Shown piece by piece: positions 51,967 to 60,942 of a stretch of DNA of 64,000 nucleotides (positions within the stretch are counted from its first letter, which is position 1; every line of letters starts with the position of its first letter). Position numbers and translations under genes: made by a program. The notes beneath the pieces are model-generated. The model did not search any database. It saw only the letters and a list, made by a program, of their open reading frames with translations, and had not been told where the DNA came from. The stretch is from an uncultured Muribaculaceae bacterium (lineage in GTDB: Bacteria; Bacteroidota; Bacteroidia; Bacteroidales; Muribaculaceae), in contig CAJUCW010000007.1 of assembly GCA_910585275.1 (NCBI GenBank), positions 62,001 through 126,000 of the forward strand, in the 5' to 3' direction.

Positions 51967-51998
51967 GACAGCAAAGAAATTGTCCTATCGAGGGCGGA

Positions 51999-52184
51999 TT
52001 ATTCAGCCTTGTTGTTGGCGGCTTCCAGCGAGAGTTTGCGGAAGCGTTTAAGCAACGGCTCCAGTTCGAGGGATGCGCGACGAGCGCGGAGTCCGGCAGC
52101 CCTGTTGCCCTTGTCGAGCTGGGAGGCGGCGTCTTTCAGGAATGTAGATGTGAGTTTTTCGATCTGATCAAGTAGTTCTTTCAT
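51999..52184 (-). CDS. Histone H1-like small protein
   Basis: A 61-residue, lysine/arginine-rich helical protein (LLDQIEKLTSTFLKDAASQL, DKGNRAAGLRARRASLELEP, LLKRFRKLSLEA). The GNxAAGxRARxASLELE core is what Bacteroides annotations call histone H1-like, a DNA-associated protein often carried by conjugative elements and also chromosomal. It is the last gene of the minus-strand module. The DNA-binding role is from family annotation, not tested. Confidence 0.75.
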   Translation of the reverse strand: MKELLDQIEKLTSTFLKDAASQLDKGNRAAGLRARRASLELEPLLKRFRKLSLEAANNKAE

Positions 52185-52205
52185 CGTTGTATTCAGTTTA
52201 GGGAT

Positions 52206-52745
52206 TTATAAAAGAGGTATTTCAAAAGAGTTTACGACGCACTGTGCGTCACGATCAAGTATAAACCAGTATTCCGAGCGGTAGGGAGAGCCGCTTTCCG
52301 ACAGAGCCTCATACTCTATCTTCACTTTCCAGCCGGAGAACGGCTTGCGTGGAGCGTCAGGAGTCTCGAAGCCCACCATCGAGCGTAGAGCGGACATCGC
52401 CGACATCTGGCGGCCGACAAGCTCGGAAACGGCGTTGTCCTCAAAATCGAGGTTCTGAAGCCCGTCTGTCCGGGACATGACCTGTTCGTTGACTTTCATC
52501 ATCGACATGGCTATCGCCATTTTCTCGTCGTTGTTGATGTAGTTGCGGCCGAACACGCTGTCAGGCTTGCTGACCGCTATGACCTTTACCGATTCCGGAT
52601 TATCCACCGAGGCCATCAATGCTTTCTCCGCCACCGACTGCGCCCGTTTCGACGGCTGGCCGAAGTAGTGGAACGCACAACCTATGCCGCCCCACATAGC
52701 CACACAACTTATGAGCAGTATGGCAAGTTTCATTCCCGGCTTCAT
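52206..52745 (-). CDS. Mobile-element hypothetical protein, membrane-anchored
   Basis: A 179-residue protein with one N-terminal hydrophobic segment (LAILLISCVAMWGGIGCAF) and a soluble domain ending WKVKIEYEALSESG ... EYWFILDRDAQCVVNSFEIPLL. The C-terminal pattern resembles small periplasmic or inner-membrane proteins of Bacteroides conjugative elements. Its start overlaps the stop of the zinc-ribbon gene by 4 bp. Function unknown. Confidence 0.6.
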   Translation of the reverse strand: MKPGMKLAILLISCVAMWGGIGCAFHYFGQPSKRAQSVAEKALMASVDNPESVKVIAVSKPDSVFGRNYINNDEKMAIAMSMMKVNEQVMSRTDGLQNLDFEDNAVSELVGRQMSAMSALRSMVGFETPDAPRKPFSGWKVKIEYEALSESGSPYRSEYWFILDRDAQCVVNSFEIPLL

Positions 52746-53287
52746 ACCTTGATGACCTTTAGTTTGTCGGGTGACAAGCCGAGTTTGCGGCGATAAACAG
52801 AGCCGTTCTCGCCGAACATCTCAACCTCGTGGGATGTGACACCATCGGCGCATATCTCGCGCACTTCATCGAGCGTCATGAGGTGCCCGGCAATATTTCG
52901 CCATATCACGAAGTCGCAGGGGCTTCCCTCCTGCCGGTAGTTCGAGCAGTTGAACGCCTTTGCGCCCACGCGGATCTCGCCGCCGCAACGGGGGCAGCGT
53001 GCCACCACCGACTCCATATTGATAGAGCCGTCAGCCGCCATGACAAGCACGGTCGGAAAAGTCTTCCACTCCTTTGTGGCGAAGCCGTCGAGCAGTATGC
53101 TCCGCTTCTCCAGCAGTTCCGCGACCTCGGCATCCGCCATCTTGCGGTTGCCTATAACCCCGTTGATGAAGAGTCCGCACTTGCCGTCCTCCCCGGTGTT
53201 GTTCTCACAGCGGTAGCCCTTGCAGGTCTTCACCACATTGCCGCCGCACACAGGGCAACGGCCGATAATCTTTGTTTCTGTATCCAT
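52742..53287 (-). CDS. Topoisomerase-type zinc-ribbon protein
   Basis: A 181-residue protein built from two repeats of the topoisomerase C-terminal zinc-finger type. The first is CPVCGGNVVKTCKGYRCENN ... CGLFI (about 11-44), and the second CPRCGGEIRVGAKAFNCSNY ... CDFVIW (about 98-129). Each is followed by a helical DUF-like segment (MADAEVAELLEKRSILLDGF, MTLDEVREICADGV). These free-standing zinc ribbons accompany topoisomerase III genes in Bacteroides mobile elements. The enzyme itself is not in the window. It probably binds single-stranded DNA. Confidence 0.75.
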   Translation of the reverse strand: MDTETKIIGRCPVCGGNVVKTCKGYRCENNTGEDGKCGLFINGVIGNRKMADAEVAELLEKRSILLDGFATKEWKTFPTVLVMAADGSINMESVVARCPRCGGEIRVGAKAFNCSNYRQEGSPCDFVIWRNIAGHLMTLDEVREICADGVTSHEVEMFGENGSVYRRKLGLSPDKLKVIKV

Positions 53288-53312
53288 GTAAAAAATGTTG
53301 TTGATAGTTCGT

Positions 53313-54047
53313 TTATCTGTATTTTATCGTGTTCCACTCCCACACAAGGGTCTCCGCGATAGCCTTTCCCGACATAACCGAGGCCCAGCCGTCGGGGTCG
53401 AGCGAGAACCACAGGTCGTTCCATGAGAGAGTGCGTATCTGCCACGCCAGCAGCCACAGGTCGGTGTTGATTGTCTCCAGACGTGTCACCACCTCGTTTG
53501 CCACATAGTACCGCTCGGCAGAGTTGAGCAGGTTGACCTTGTGCTTCTCCTTTTTGCCATCAGAACCTGTGACAGTGTAGCTACCCGACGTGACAAGCTG
53601 TTGCATGAAGGGATAGAGAGCCGCCATCTGCGTGGCCGCGTCAGTCAGCTCATCGGACACCAGCACCGCTATGGCCGTGCCTTTCAGGTGGCCCGGCACC
53701 GATTTACGCAACAGGTCGCAGTTCTTGGGTATCTCCGTCAGCACCAGTTCTCCGGCACGCTTTATCTGATAGAGATTCTGCATGGCACCCTGGGCGTTGG
53801 AAAGATACTCAAGCATCTTGTTCTCCACGGAGTGAACGCGGTCGAGGGCGACAGTCACGGCGGCTTCAGCCGCGATGATCTTCTCCTGGGTTGACTTGCG
53901 CTTCTTGTGGATATTGTTAAGCTCCACGGTCTGCGCTATCACCGCCGCCGTGAGCGTCGGGTCGGTCTGTTGCGCCATCATGTCCGCTCCCGGAATGACA
54001 AGGAGGGATAGAGCGAGCAGGGCTGTTTTCGGTTTGATAGTCTTCAT
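53313..54047 (-). CDS. Conserved mobile-element protein with signal peptide
   Basis: A 244-residue predicted periplasmic protein (signal peptide to about residue 25, GADMMAQ). It has a long helical region (LTAAVIAQTVELNNIHKKRK, then TVALDRVHSVENKMLEYLSNAQGAMQNLYQIKRAGE) and a conserved C-terminus with TDLWLLAWQIRTLSWNDLWFSLDPDGWASVMSG. I recall this as a conserved hypothetical of Bacteroides conjugative transposons, likely part of the transfer apparatus. It lies 8 bp from the toprim gene. Confidence 0.65.
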   Translation of the reverse strand: MKTIKPKTALLALSLLVIPGADMMAQQTDPTLTAAVIAQTVELNNIHKKRKSTQEKIIAAEAAVTVALDRVHSVENKMLEYLSNAQGAMQNLYQIKRAGELVLTEIPKNCDLLRKSVPGHLKGTAIAVLVSDELTDAATQMAALYPFMQQLVTSGSYTVTGSDGKKEKHKVNLLNSAERYYVANEVVTRLETINTDLWLLAWQIRTLSWNDLWFSLDPDGWASVMSGKAIAETLVWEWNTIKYR

Positions 54048-54054
54048 CGGTCAG

Positions 54055-55245
54055 TCATATTTTTAAGCCGGAGGCGCGTTGCTCGGCGAGGTTATCGTCA
54101 CGGTCATGTTTGGTAGGGAGTATCTTGATTGAGGAGCGATTACCCAACAGGCAGTCGTTCCAGTCCTTGAAGTCCTTAGGCGGCTGCCACTGCCCCATGC
54201 GGTAACGCACGGAGATATGCGGCTCAAACTGAGTGTAGGCGGAGCGGTCGGGCGACACCGGAAAACTCTTGCCTTTGGCCTCCACCATCAAGCCCTCCGG
54301 CGTCTTGGTGATTTTCAGTGGAATGTCCTCGACAAGAGCCATGAGTCGGAGTCCGTTGATGCGTCCGGCAAGGTCGTTGTCGAAGCAGTCGTAGGCACGG
54401 GCGTTTGGAAAACGCTCCATCACGCCCAGTACCTGACGGTCGGAGAACGTGCCGCCGAGGGAGACAAGGGCGATGTCCTCGCCTAACCGGGGACGGTTCA
54501 GCTGGAAAAAAGCCATAGCGTCAAAGGCGGATTCACAGAAGAACACATGACGCACGAGGCCGTTGTTGCCGTGCGACAGGTCGGCCACCCACGCCGCCGT
54601 GGAGGAATTGGTGCCGGCGGCCTTTGACTTGTAACCGCTCACGCCGCGGATCTCATATCCCACAGTCTTGTCACTCCCGGCTTCCGTGTAGGGGAAGCCA
54701 ATATTGTAGCCGTTGAAATTCTCGTTGCGCCTGTCAGACACAAGGGAAATGAACGGGGCGAGAGCCTTGACCGTATCTGCCGACAGTCCGCGCTGTGCGA
54801 ACAGCCGGGGGATATTGGCCGCGTCCAGTTCCTTGACACGGTAGCGCGAAGGGTCGAACACCTGAGGCGCGGATGCCGAGCGTACATAATCCCTGTCGCG
54901 GTCATAATCCGGCTCCGGCATATTGGCGAACTGCGCCATCACTTTCGCTATCTTCTGCCATTCGGTAAGCCCGATGACATTGAACGATGAAAGGTTCTCG
55001 CGTATGAACGACACCACGTCACCCTTTGAGCCGTCACGCCGGAAGAAAGTCTGCGAAGCCTTGTCGCGGCGGTTGCTGACGATGATTGTGTCGCGCTTGT
55101 CGCGTCCCTCGCCCAGCACAAGCTCGATGTACCGGCCCACACCTGCCTTGCGGTCGAGGCGGTAGCCGAGCGAATAGGCGACATCATCAATACCCACACG
55201 CGATTTAAGTTCCTTGAACTTGACCTTATAGTCAGCCGGTGCCAT
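54055..55245 (-). CDS. Toprim/DUF3991 primase-like protein
   Basis: A 396-residue protein of the mobile-element primase type. The N-terminal part contains YSLGYRLDRKAGVGRYIELVL and a DUF3991-like middle (RGLSADTVKALAPFI ... YEIRGVSGYKSKAAGT). The TOPRIM domain follows, with VFFCESAFDAMAFFQL (catalytic Glu), LVSLGGTFSDRQVL and AYDCFDNDLAGRINGLRL (DND). It probably makes primers for element DNA replication or transfer. It sits 4 bp after the ArdC-like gene. No CHC2 zinc finger is seen, which is usual for this short class. Confidence 0.8.
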   Translation of the reverse strand: MAPADYKVKFKELKSRVGIDDVAYSLGYRLDRKAGVGRYIELVLGEGRDKRDTIIVSNRRDKASQTFFRRDGSKGDVVSFIRENLSSFNVIGLTEWQKIAKVMAQFANMPEPDYDRDRDYVRSASAPQVFDPSRYRVKELDAANIPRLFAQRGLSADTVKALAPFISLVSDRRNENFNGYNIGFPYTEAGSDKTVGYEIRGVSGYKSKAAGTNSSTAAWVADLSHGNNGLVRHVFFCESAFDAMAFFQLNRPRLGEDIALVSLGGTFSDRQVLGVMERFPNARAYDCFDNDLAGRINGLRLMALVEDIPLKITKTPEGLMVEAKGKSFPVSPDRSAYTQFEPHISVRYRMGQWQPPKDFKDWNDCLLGNRSSIKILPTKHDRDDNLAEQRASGLKI

Positions 55246-55249
55246 AGCT

Positions 55250-56584
55250 TCAGACGATTGAGAGTGACTTGGAGGCGCGGCGGTCGATGCCTGCTATCTC
55301 CGATTCATAATTCTTGCGTATCGCGCTTCCGAGGAATATATCTTTCTCGCGTTGGTCGGTGAGCTGGAAATACATTCTCGCGGTTGAACGCTCGATAGGC
55401 TTCATGCCGAGATCGACACCGTTGTATGAGGCACGGAGGGCGAAGTCGCCGGAGCGGGTCTTGATTATGGCAGCGTTCCTGAACGGGCATATCTCGTCCT
55501 CCAATGGAGCCATCAGAGGGTCGTTCTTCGCCAGATAAGGCTGTTCGCCGAGCGATATGCGCTGTGCGTCCACACGGTCGAGTATCATTTCCGAAGCCTT
55601 GTTGACATCGGCCATCACGGACACGATGAACTTCGGCTCCTGCCGGAGTGCCCCTATCCATGAATCGAGGTAGGCCGCCGAGTTGTCGGTGACTCTGGAG
55701 TCGAAGCCCATAGAGTGGCTTATCATGGCCGCTGTAAGCTCGGCCACCAGTTCCTCTTTCGCATATTTCGGGTCGCCGAACTTCGCGCCCGCCTCACGGT
55801 TGAGCCTTTCGGGTGTCATGGTGGAGTGCGTCATTTCGTGTAGCATGGTCGAGTAGAACTCCATGCCGTCGCGGTATATGTCCTCCGGAGTCGCGCCCTT
55901 GTTGAACTGCTGCTTCATGGGAAGCACCACAATATCACGCGAGGGGGAATAATACGCGCCTTTCTCCTTGCGGTCGGCCTGTATGGGACAGAGCCATGTC
56001 TGCTCGGCAACCATGCGGTCGAGTGCGCCGTGGGCGTACATACCCTGTGTGTCGCGCATTTCAGGCACCTTGAAGCGGTCGAGTAGTTTCTGCACCCTCT
56101 CAGGCTGTGCCTCACGGAAATTGGTCTGGTCGATGTTGTAAACCGGGAACGCCTTGACAAAGGGTATCACGTCAAGATTTTTCCGCTCGTCACGGCTCAT
56201 GGCGCGGTACTCGTCGGAGGATATTCTCTTGCCGTCCTTGTCTCGTACCATCATGTCCCAGTATATCACCGGAAAGGCTTTCTCTCCTTTGAGGACATGG
56301 GCCTTGAAGTTGTGTGCCTGCTTGAATGTGAGGAACACGGGAAGCTCGTAGCCTTGCGCCGCCGTGTGCAACTGGAGGAAAAAGGAGTTTGAGCCGGAGT
56401 AGTTGCGTCCCATGATGTTCTGGGGCAGGCCGGCGGAGGAGGCTCCGCCAATCCAGCCCTTCTCCCAGTCCGAGCCCTTCATCTTCTCCATACGCTCGAT
56501 CATCATCTGGGCGAAGCGGTCGAGGGCCTGCTGGCCTGAACTGTTGGACGCGCCGTTAGTTCCAGATGCCATAATCCTCGTCAT
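55250..56584 (-). CDS. ArdC-like zincin (DUF1738), antirestriction-type protein
   Basis: A 444-residue protein. The N-terminal ArdC-like ssDNA-binding domain (about 15-160) contains SNSFFLQLHTAAQGYELPVFLTFKQA and EKAFPVIYWDMMVRDKDG. The C-terminal metallopeptidase domain has H249-E250-M251-T252-H253 (HExxH) and the third-ligand region EELVAELTAAMI. ArdC-type proteins of conjugative elements protect incoming DNA from restriction and may cleave host proteins. The C-terminal 90 residues extend beyond the usual length. Its start overlaps the end of a 75-residue gene by 29 bp. Confidence 0.85.
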   Translation of the reverse strand: MTRIMASGTNGASNSSGQQALDRFAQMMIERMEKMKGSDWEKGWIGGASSAGLPQNIMGRNYSGSNSFFLQLHTAAQGYELPVFLTFKQAHNFKAHVLKGEKAFPVIYWDMMVRDKDGKRISSDEYRAMSRDERKNLDVIPFVKAFPVYNIDQTNFREAQPERVQKLLDRFKVPEMRDTQGMYAHGALDRMVAEQTWLCPIQADRKEKGAYYSPSRDIVVLPMKQQFNKGATPEDIYRDGMEFYSTMLHEMTHSTMTPERLNREAGAKFGDPKYAKEELVAELTAAMISHSMGFDSRVTDNSAAYLDSWIGALRQEPKFIVSVMADVNKASEMILDRVDAQRISLGEQPYLAKNDPLMAPLEDEICPFRNAAIIKTRSGDFALRASYNGVDLGMKPIERSTARMYFQLTDQREKDIFLGSAIRKNYESEIAGIDRRASKSLSIV

Positions 56585-56783
56585 CTATCAGCTGACGCTC
56601 CATCATGTCAATCTCGGTCTCGTCGTAGTAGAACTCGGCGGATTCTTCAGAGGGTTCGATGCCATGAAGCTCGCACCATTCGAGGTAGGACTCCGCATTA
56701 TCGCTTTCAAGCATGAAGCGGAGGAAGCCTATTGTACCGTCCTGAAGGAGCTGCACAAGTTCGTCATATTCTAATTTTGCCAT
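56556..56783 (-). CDS. 75-residue acidic protein of the mobile element
   Basis: A small, strongly acidic protein (LVQLLQDGTIGFLRFMLESDNAESYLEWCELHGIEPSEESAEFYYDETEIDMMERQ in segments). The pattern is typical of a conserved hypothetical seen next to ArdC-like genes in Bacteroides elements. Its 3' end overlaps the start of that gene, so the two are probably co-translated. Function unknown. Confidence 0.6.
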   Translation of the reverse strand: MAKLEYDELVQLLQDGTIGFLRFMLESDNAESYLEWCELHGIEPSEESAEFYYDETEIDMMERQLIDDEDYGIWN

Positions 56784-56818
56784 AGTGGTATTCTTTTAAG
56801 TGTTGTGGGGAAACGGTT

Positions 56819-58021
56819 TTACATTTTCATGGAGGCTGATTTCTCCATAGATAGCGGAGCGGCGAGTTTGGTGCTTATCTCCTCAGTGAGATATTTTGCG
56901 GCTATCTGCTCGCGTGTGGCGGTCTTCGTCTTGAATAGAGAATAGCCGTCGTCAAAGGACAGCTCCTGACGGGAAGTGCGTCCGCGTCCTTCGCCGAGGT
57001 CGGCCGACACCTTCCACTTTCCATCTTCCTTGTCCTTTGCGACACGGATACCCTTGGGGTCGATGCCCTCCGGGAGCCTGAACTGCTCGTAGTGGGATTG
57101 CAGGTGCAGACGGTCGCCGAAGTTGCGCTCCACAAGCTGTCCGGGAGTTGCCACGCGGTCGAAGTATGCGTTCAGGTCCTCGCGTGAGGCAGTTGTTGAC
57201 ATCTTCTTGTCTCCCACCTGTGCGTAGAACTTATACTTGCCGTAGTCGGCGCGGGTCTCGTCGGTCTCCTTATAGACATTGAACTTGTCTATGGTCAGGT
57301 TTCCGCCGGGTCCGGGCAGCACATTTGCCACTTGATAGGCTACATCCGGCACCCTCGGCATAAGTTTCGTGGGATAGTAGCGTTCCATTAGCTGCGGCAC
57401 GGTGAGTTCCTTCTCCTTATAGGCGACGAGGTCAGCCGGATCCATCTTCTGAGGCTTCAGTTGTTCGCCGTTGATCTTGGCGGTGAAATACCAGTCCTCC
57501 GGGTTGGTCTTGCTCTGGTATGCGTGGCCGTGTGTCACCTTGTCGCCGTTGACCGTCACCATCTGAGGCTCACGGGGCTTGCGCTCGGCGGCTTCGCCCT
57601 GGGTGGCGGATTGGGATTCTGATTTTTTCTCTTTCGGGGTCGTTTCATCGACCGCGCTCTTTGTGGTCTTTACAAGCTCCTCCTGGGGAGTCTTCTCTTT
57701 CTTTTTTCTTGGCATATCGGTATTATCTATGGGGTTATGTGCTTCTTGTTTGCTATTCAGTTTTGTTTCATACACATCTATTTCATCGTTGATAATTATA
57801 TGTTTACCGCTCTTGACAAGCATGAACAGATAATCTTCCATAAGCTCAGGAGCAAAATGGTTAGTATCAAGGTTCAGTATTTTCTTGCCGACCTCAATAT
57901 CTTGCCCGAACAGTTCATAGCCTTTTTCTGTATCGAATAGTATGATAGAATCGGGATGTATTGCTTTCAATCTGTTGTACTCGGTTGACATCCGTTCCAT
58001 CTTTGTCTTTTGTGAGATCAT
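56819..58021 (-). CDS. DUF3945 protein with MutS-I-like N-terminus
   Basis: A 400-residue protein in three parts. Residues about 8-55 (YNRLKAIHPDSIILFDTEKGYELFGQD) resemble the MutS mismatch-recognition domain I found fused to proteins of Bacteroidales mobile elements. The stretch of about 90-155 is a charged linker (PRKKKEKTPQEELVKTTKSA). Residues 155-390 contain DUF3945-type repeats (GHAYQSKTNPEDWYFTAKINGE, LTVPQLMERYYPTKL). The DNA for the first 105 residues is distinctly A+T-rich compared with the rest of the operon. The gene follows the DUF4099 gene by 4 bp. Confidence 0.75.
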   Translation of the reverse strand: MISQKTKMERMSTEYNRLKAIHPDSIILFDTEKGYELFGQDIEVGKKILNLDTNHFAPELMEDYLFMLVKSGKHIIINDEIDVYETKLNSKQEAHNPIDNTDMPRKKKEKTPQEELVKTTKSAVDETTPKEKKSESQSATQGEAAERKPREPQMVTVNGDKVTHGHAYQSKTNPEDWYFTAKINGEQLKPQKMDPADLVAYKEKELTVPQLMERYYPTKLMPRVPDVAYQVANVLPGPGGNLTIDKFNVYKETDETRADYGKYKFYAQVGDKKMSTTASREDLNAYFDRVATPGQLVERNFGDRLHLQSHYEQFRLPEGIDPKGIRVAKDKEDGKWKVSADLGEGRGRTSRQELSFDDGYSLFKTKTATREQIAAKYLTEEISTKLAAPLSMEKSASMKM

Positions 58022-58025
58022 TCAA

Positions 58026-58811
58026 TCATCTCTTTAGTCCGGATTTCCGTTCCTCTTTCTGCGTGGGGTCGAGGCTGATGGCACGTTCCTTAGAATCATT
58101 CTCGACAACTTTCTGATATTCCCAGCGGTTCTTGTCGGTCATTACCAGTCCGAGATATTCGGGGTGCTGCTCGTCATAGCGGAGTTTCTGCTGTCGCTCC
58201 CATTCCTTGAGGTCGCCTTTTACGACCTTGAAGCCCTGAGGCTCTTTGAGGTCTATGCCGACCGATACCTTTTCGCCGCCTACCGACAGTTCCACCGGCT
58301 TGCCTTCGCGTGCCTGCTGTTTCTGCTGGGAGCCAAGCTCGATGTCGTTGACCTTTTCCATGTCCTTCAACTTCTGCTCAATCTGCACCTCGGTTATGCG
58401 GCGGTGGATGATTGACTTCGTTTCCGGGTCGAGCTGGAGATACTGCTGAGTCTTCTCGCCGTTGATGTCGATGGCTTTCTGCAACACGTCGCCACGGCGC
58501 AATGCGTCAAGTTCCTGTTGCGACAGGCGAAGCTCGTTGTTCCTGTCAACCGACAGTTCACGCTGCACGGGATATGCGATCAGCGTGGGATTGCCGTCTT
58601 TATCAGCGGCGAGCTGGAGTTTGAGGGGTAATGAGATAACCATGCCATTCCCGGCCGGTAACGTGACCTCCATAAGAGGTGTCACTTCTCCGTTAATCAG
58701 CTTCTCCTTTACCTCCTGTGGCAATTTCTCAACCTTTTCACGGTCGAGCCCGAGTTTTGCCAACTGCTCGAAAGGTAACTGATTTGAAAAATTTGTGTCC
58801 GAATTGTTCAT
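58026..58811 (-). CDS. DUF4099/DUF3945 mobile-element protein
   Basis: A 261-residue protein. The N-terminus (LPFEQLAKLGLDREKVEKLPQEVKEKLINGEVTPLMEV) is the DUF4099 signature. The middle (LSQQELDALRRGDVLQKAIDINGEKTQQYLQLDPETKSIIHRR) and C-terminus (QQKLRYDEQHPEYLGLVMTDKNRWEYQ) match DUF3945-type segments. It is the first gene of the minus-strand module. Such proteins are restricted to Bacteroidetes conjugative elements, and their role is unknown. Confidence 0.8.
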   Translation of the reverse strand: MNNSDTNFSNQLPFEQLAKLGLDREKVEKLPQEVKEKLINGEVTPLMEVTLPAGNGMVISLPLKLQLAADKDGNPTLIAYPVQRELSVDRNNELRLSQQELDALRRGDVLQKAIDINGEKTQQYLQLDPETKSIIHRRITEVQIEQKLKDMEKVNDIELGSQQKQQAREGKPVELSVGGEKVSVGIDLKEPQGFKVVKGDLKEWERQQKLRYDEQHPEYLGLVMTDKNRWEYQKVVENDSKERAISLDPTQKEERKSGLKR

Positions 58812-58888
58812 GCGGTTTATTATTGGGGGTTAATTTCGTGGTGTCAACCACTTGCCGATGACAAAATTATTTTACAAGAATTTCGTAC

Positions 58889-59482
58889 ATGAGCACTTTG
58901 GACACATTTCTCATTACAGTAGCCATGATTGCAGTTCCCTCTGTGTCAATGGCTCAGTTTCATACAATCACAAAAGAGACACCGATTGAGGCTCCTCCAG
59001 CCGTAGTGAATACCAAAGAACCTGAAAACGTGGGATATACAGAGAGTAGAGAATTGGCTATGACAGTGAAATATCCTGACTCTATACAAATTGCATTTCG
59101 CAATGCTGGCATGGTGAGAAAATCATGTGAGGAAGTAGCTGCCGCTGATAATTTGCCCCCTCTCACCATTAAAAATCTGATTGCCGAGATTGAAAAGAAC
59201 GGCATAAAATATCCGAAGATAGTATTGGCACAGGCAATACTTGAAACAGGCTGGTTCAAATCCCCGGTCTGCCGCAACAAGCACAATCTTTTCGGGCTTA
59301 CCAATCCACGCACAGGCAAATACTATGAGTTCAACCACTGGACTGAATCGGTCAAAGCATATTACACAAAAGTACAATATAGATATAAGGGCGGAAATTA
59401 TCTGCTATGGTTGAAAAAGATTGGCTATGCCGAAGATCCGGGCTATATCCGTGCAGTGATAAGGGTGCTCCGTCAGCTTTGA
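58889..59482 (+). CDS. Secreted glucosaminidase-domain peptidoglycan hydrolase
   Basis: A 197-residue protein with a signal peptide (residues 1-22, ending SMAQ). The C-terminal domain (about 85-197) is of the glucosaminidase/FlgJ type: KYPKIVLAQAILETGWFKSPVCRNKHNLFGL contains the catalytic Glu and NLFG motif, and FNHWTESVKAYYTKVQYRY matches the second part. It would cut peptidoglycan. Placed beside a conjugative module, it may aid transfer-apparatus assembly or be a separate chromosomal gene. Transcribed away from the mobile module. Confidence 0.85.
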   Translation: MSTLDTFLITVAMIAVPSVSMAQFHTITKETPIEAPPAVVNTKEPENVGYTESRELAMTVKYPDSIQIAFRNAGMVRKSCEEVAAADNLPPLTIKNLIAEIEKNGIKYPKIVLAQAILETGWFKSPVCRNKHNLFGLTNPRTGKYYEFNHWTESVKAYYTKVQYRYKGGNYLLWLKKIGYAEDPGYIRAVIRVLRQL

Positions 59483-59547
59483 ATGAACCAAGTTTGCAAT
59501 AATTACGTTAAAATTTAACTGAATATAATGTTTTAATCGGCAATAGC

Positions 59548-59578
59548 TTGTGTAAATGGATATATTTTGCTATCTTTG
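59548..59578 (+). promoter_or_regulatory. Promoter of the RloA/RloB-like operon
   Basis: TTG at 59548-59550 and TATCTTTG at 59571-59578 (TAnnTTTG) are separated by 20 bp. The ATPase ATG is 26 bp after the -7 box. Confidence 0.75.
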
Positions 59579-59603
59579 CCGTGAATAACAAACGGAATAA
59601 GCC

Positions 59604-60941
59604 ATGCTACTACGATTCGCAGCAGAAAATGTCATGTCGTTTAAGAACGCGGTTGAGTTCAACACTTTCCCGTCAAGCAAGAGCCATAGCCACGAATGGC
59701 ACAAAATGGACTGTGGTTATGTGACCGCATTGCGTATGAGTGCCATATATGGAGCAAACGGTGCGGGCAAAAGCAACCTACTCAAATGTATCGCCTTGCT
59801 CAAATCATTGGTCGGGGCCGAGAAGATGGGCGAGGCGGATATTGCCGAAGATCTCTATTTCAAACTTGATGAGAACGGAAAGAATACTCCGTCTGAACTT
59901 GCTGTCGAGTTCTTTACCGAGGGCAAGATATTCTATTATCATCTGCGTTTCAACCGTCAGGAAGTATTTGAGGAGGAATTGCTTCTCAGTCAGAAAAGTA
60001 AAGACATAAGGATATTCAGCCGTAAGGATAATGACATAAATGTTTCCGGCGATTATTTGCGTCCCGGTGGCAAGGATGATTTCATCGAGGTCTTTATGAA
60101 CGCGATGAACAGGATTGTGCGTCCGGATATGCTCGCCCTGTCATTCTTCGGTAAGTATTACCCCGAAGAATTACCGGCTGTAAAGGAGGCATACGACTGG
60201 ATCAGACGATTGCAGGTTGTACTGCCAACTATGCGGATAGGCTATCTTCCCCATGTGCTTGACGGAGACAGTGAGTTTGCGGAACTCGTAAATTCAATCA
60301 TGCCGGAACTTAAAACGGGCATAACCAAACTTGGTGTCCGCAAAGAGATTCTGAATGAGGATGAAGTGCGTGGCAACACTACCATGACAAAGGCTATCAA
60401 CGCCGCTAAAGAGCATCCAGGCACACCACAGATGCTTATGGAGACGCATAACAATGAGATTTCAAACATCGTTGTCGAGGATGGCGTGCCTTATATAAAG
60501 ACACTTATTGCCGTACACACCAATTATAATGGTGATGATGTGGAGATGAAAATGGATATGGAGTCTGACGGCACACGTAGGCTTATAGAATATATGCCTC
60601 TGCTTTATGCCATTCTCAAACGTGACAATGTGTTCGTTGTAGATGAGATAGAAAGGAGCATACATCCAATAATGATAAAGACTCTCATGAGTAAAATATC
60701 GGAGAACCGTGATGCCAAAGGTCAGATAATATTCACCACACATGAGAGTTGTCTGCTTGACCAATCCATTTTCCGCCCCGATGAGATATGGTTCGCTCAG
60801 AAGGATGTTGACCAGTCAACACAGCTTTATCCGTTGAGCGACTATAATATCCACAAGACCGCGAACATCGAGAACGGTTATCTCAATGGCCGCTATGGAG
60901 GCATACCGTTCCTGTCTAACCTTTCTGATCTGAAATGGTGA
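59604..60941 (+). CDS. AAA15-family ATPase (RloA-like)
   Basis: A 445-residue ABC/SMC-like ATPase. LLRFAAENVMSFKNAVEF is the standard start of the group. Walker A is GANGAGKS (residues 50-57). The Walker B region is FVVDEIERSIHP (D347-E348), followed by QIIFTTHESCLLDQ (switch His) and the C-terminal GRYGGIPFLSNL. AAA15 ATPases are partners of RloB, DUF4276 or DUF4435 TOPRIM-like nucleases in restriction-linked and abortive-infection-type systems. The next gene starts 1 bp after this stop. The G+C content resembles the chromosome more than that of the STAND operon. Confidence 0.88.
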   Translation: MLLRFAAENVMSFKNAVEFNTFPSSKSHSHEWHKMDCGYVTALRMSAIYGANGAGKSNLLKCIALLKSLVGAEKMGEADIAEDLYFKLDENGKNTPSELAVEFFTEGKIFYYHLRFNRQEVFEEELLLSQKSKDIRIFSRKDNDINVSGDYLRPGGKDDFIEVFMNAMNRIVRPDMLALSFFGKYYPEELPAVKEAYDWIRRLQVVLPTMRIGYLPHVLDGDSEFAELVNSIMPELKTGITKLGVRKEILNEDEVRGNTTMTKAINAAKEHPGTPQMLMETHNNEISNIVVEDGVPYIKTLIAVHTNYNGDDVEMKMDMESDGTRRLIEYMPLLYAILKRDNVFVVDEIERSIHPIMIKTLMSKISENRDAKGQIIFTTHESCLLDQSIFRPDEIWFAQKDVDQSTQLYPLSDYNIHKTANIENGYLNGRYGGIPFLSNLSDLKW

Positions 60942-60942
60942 T

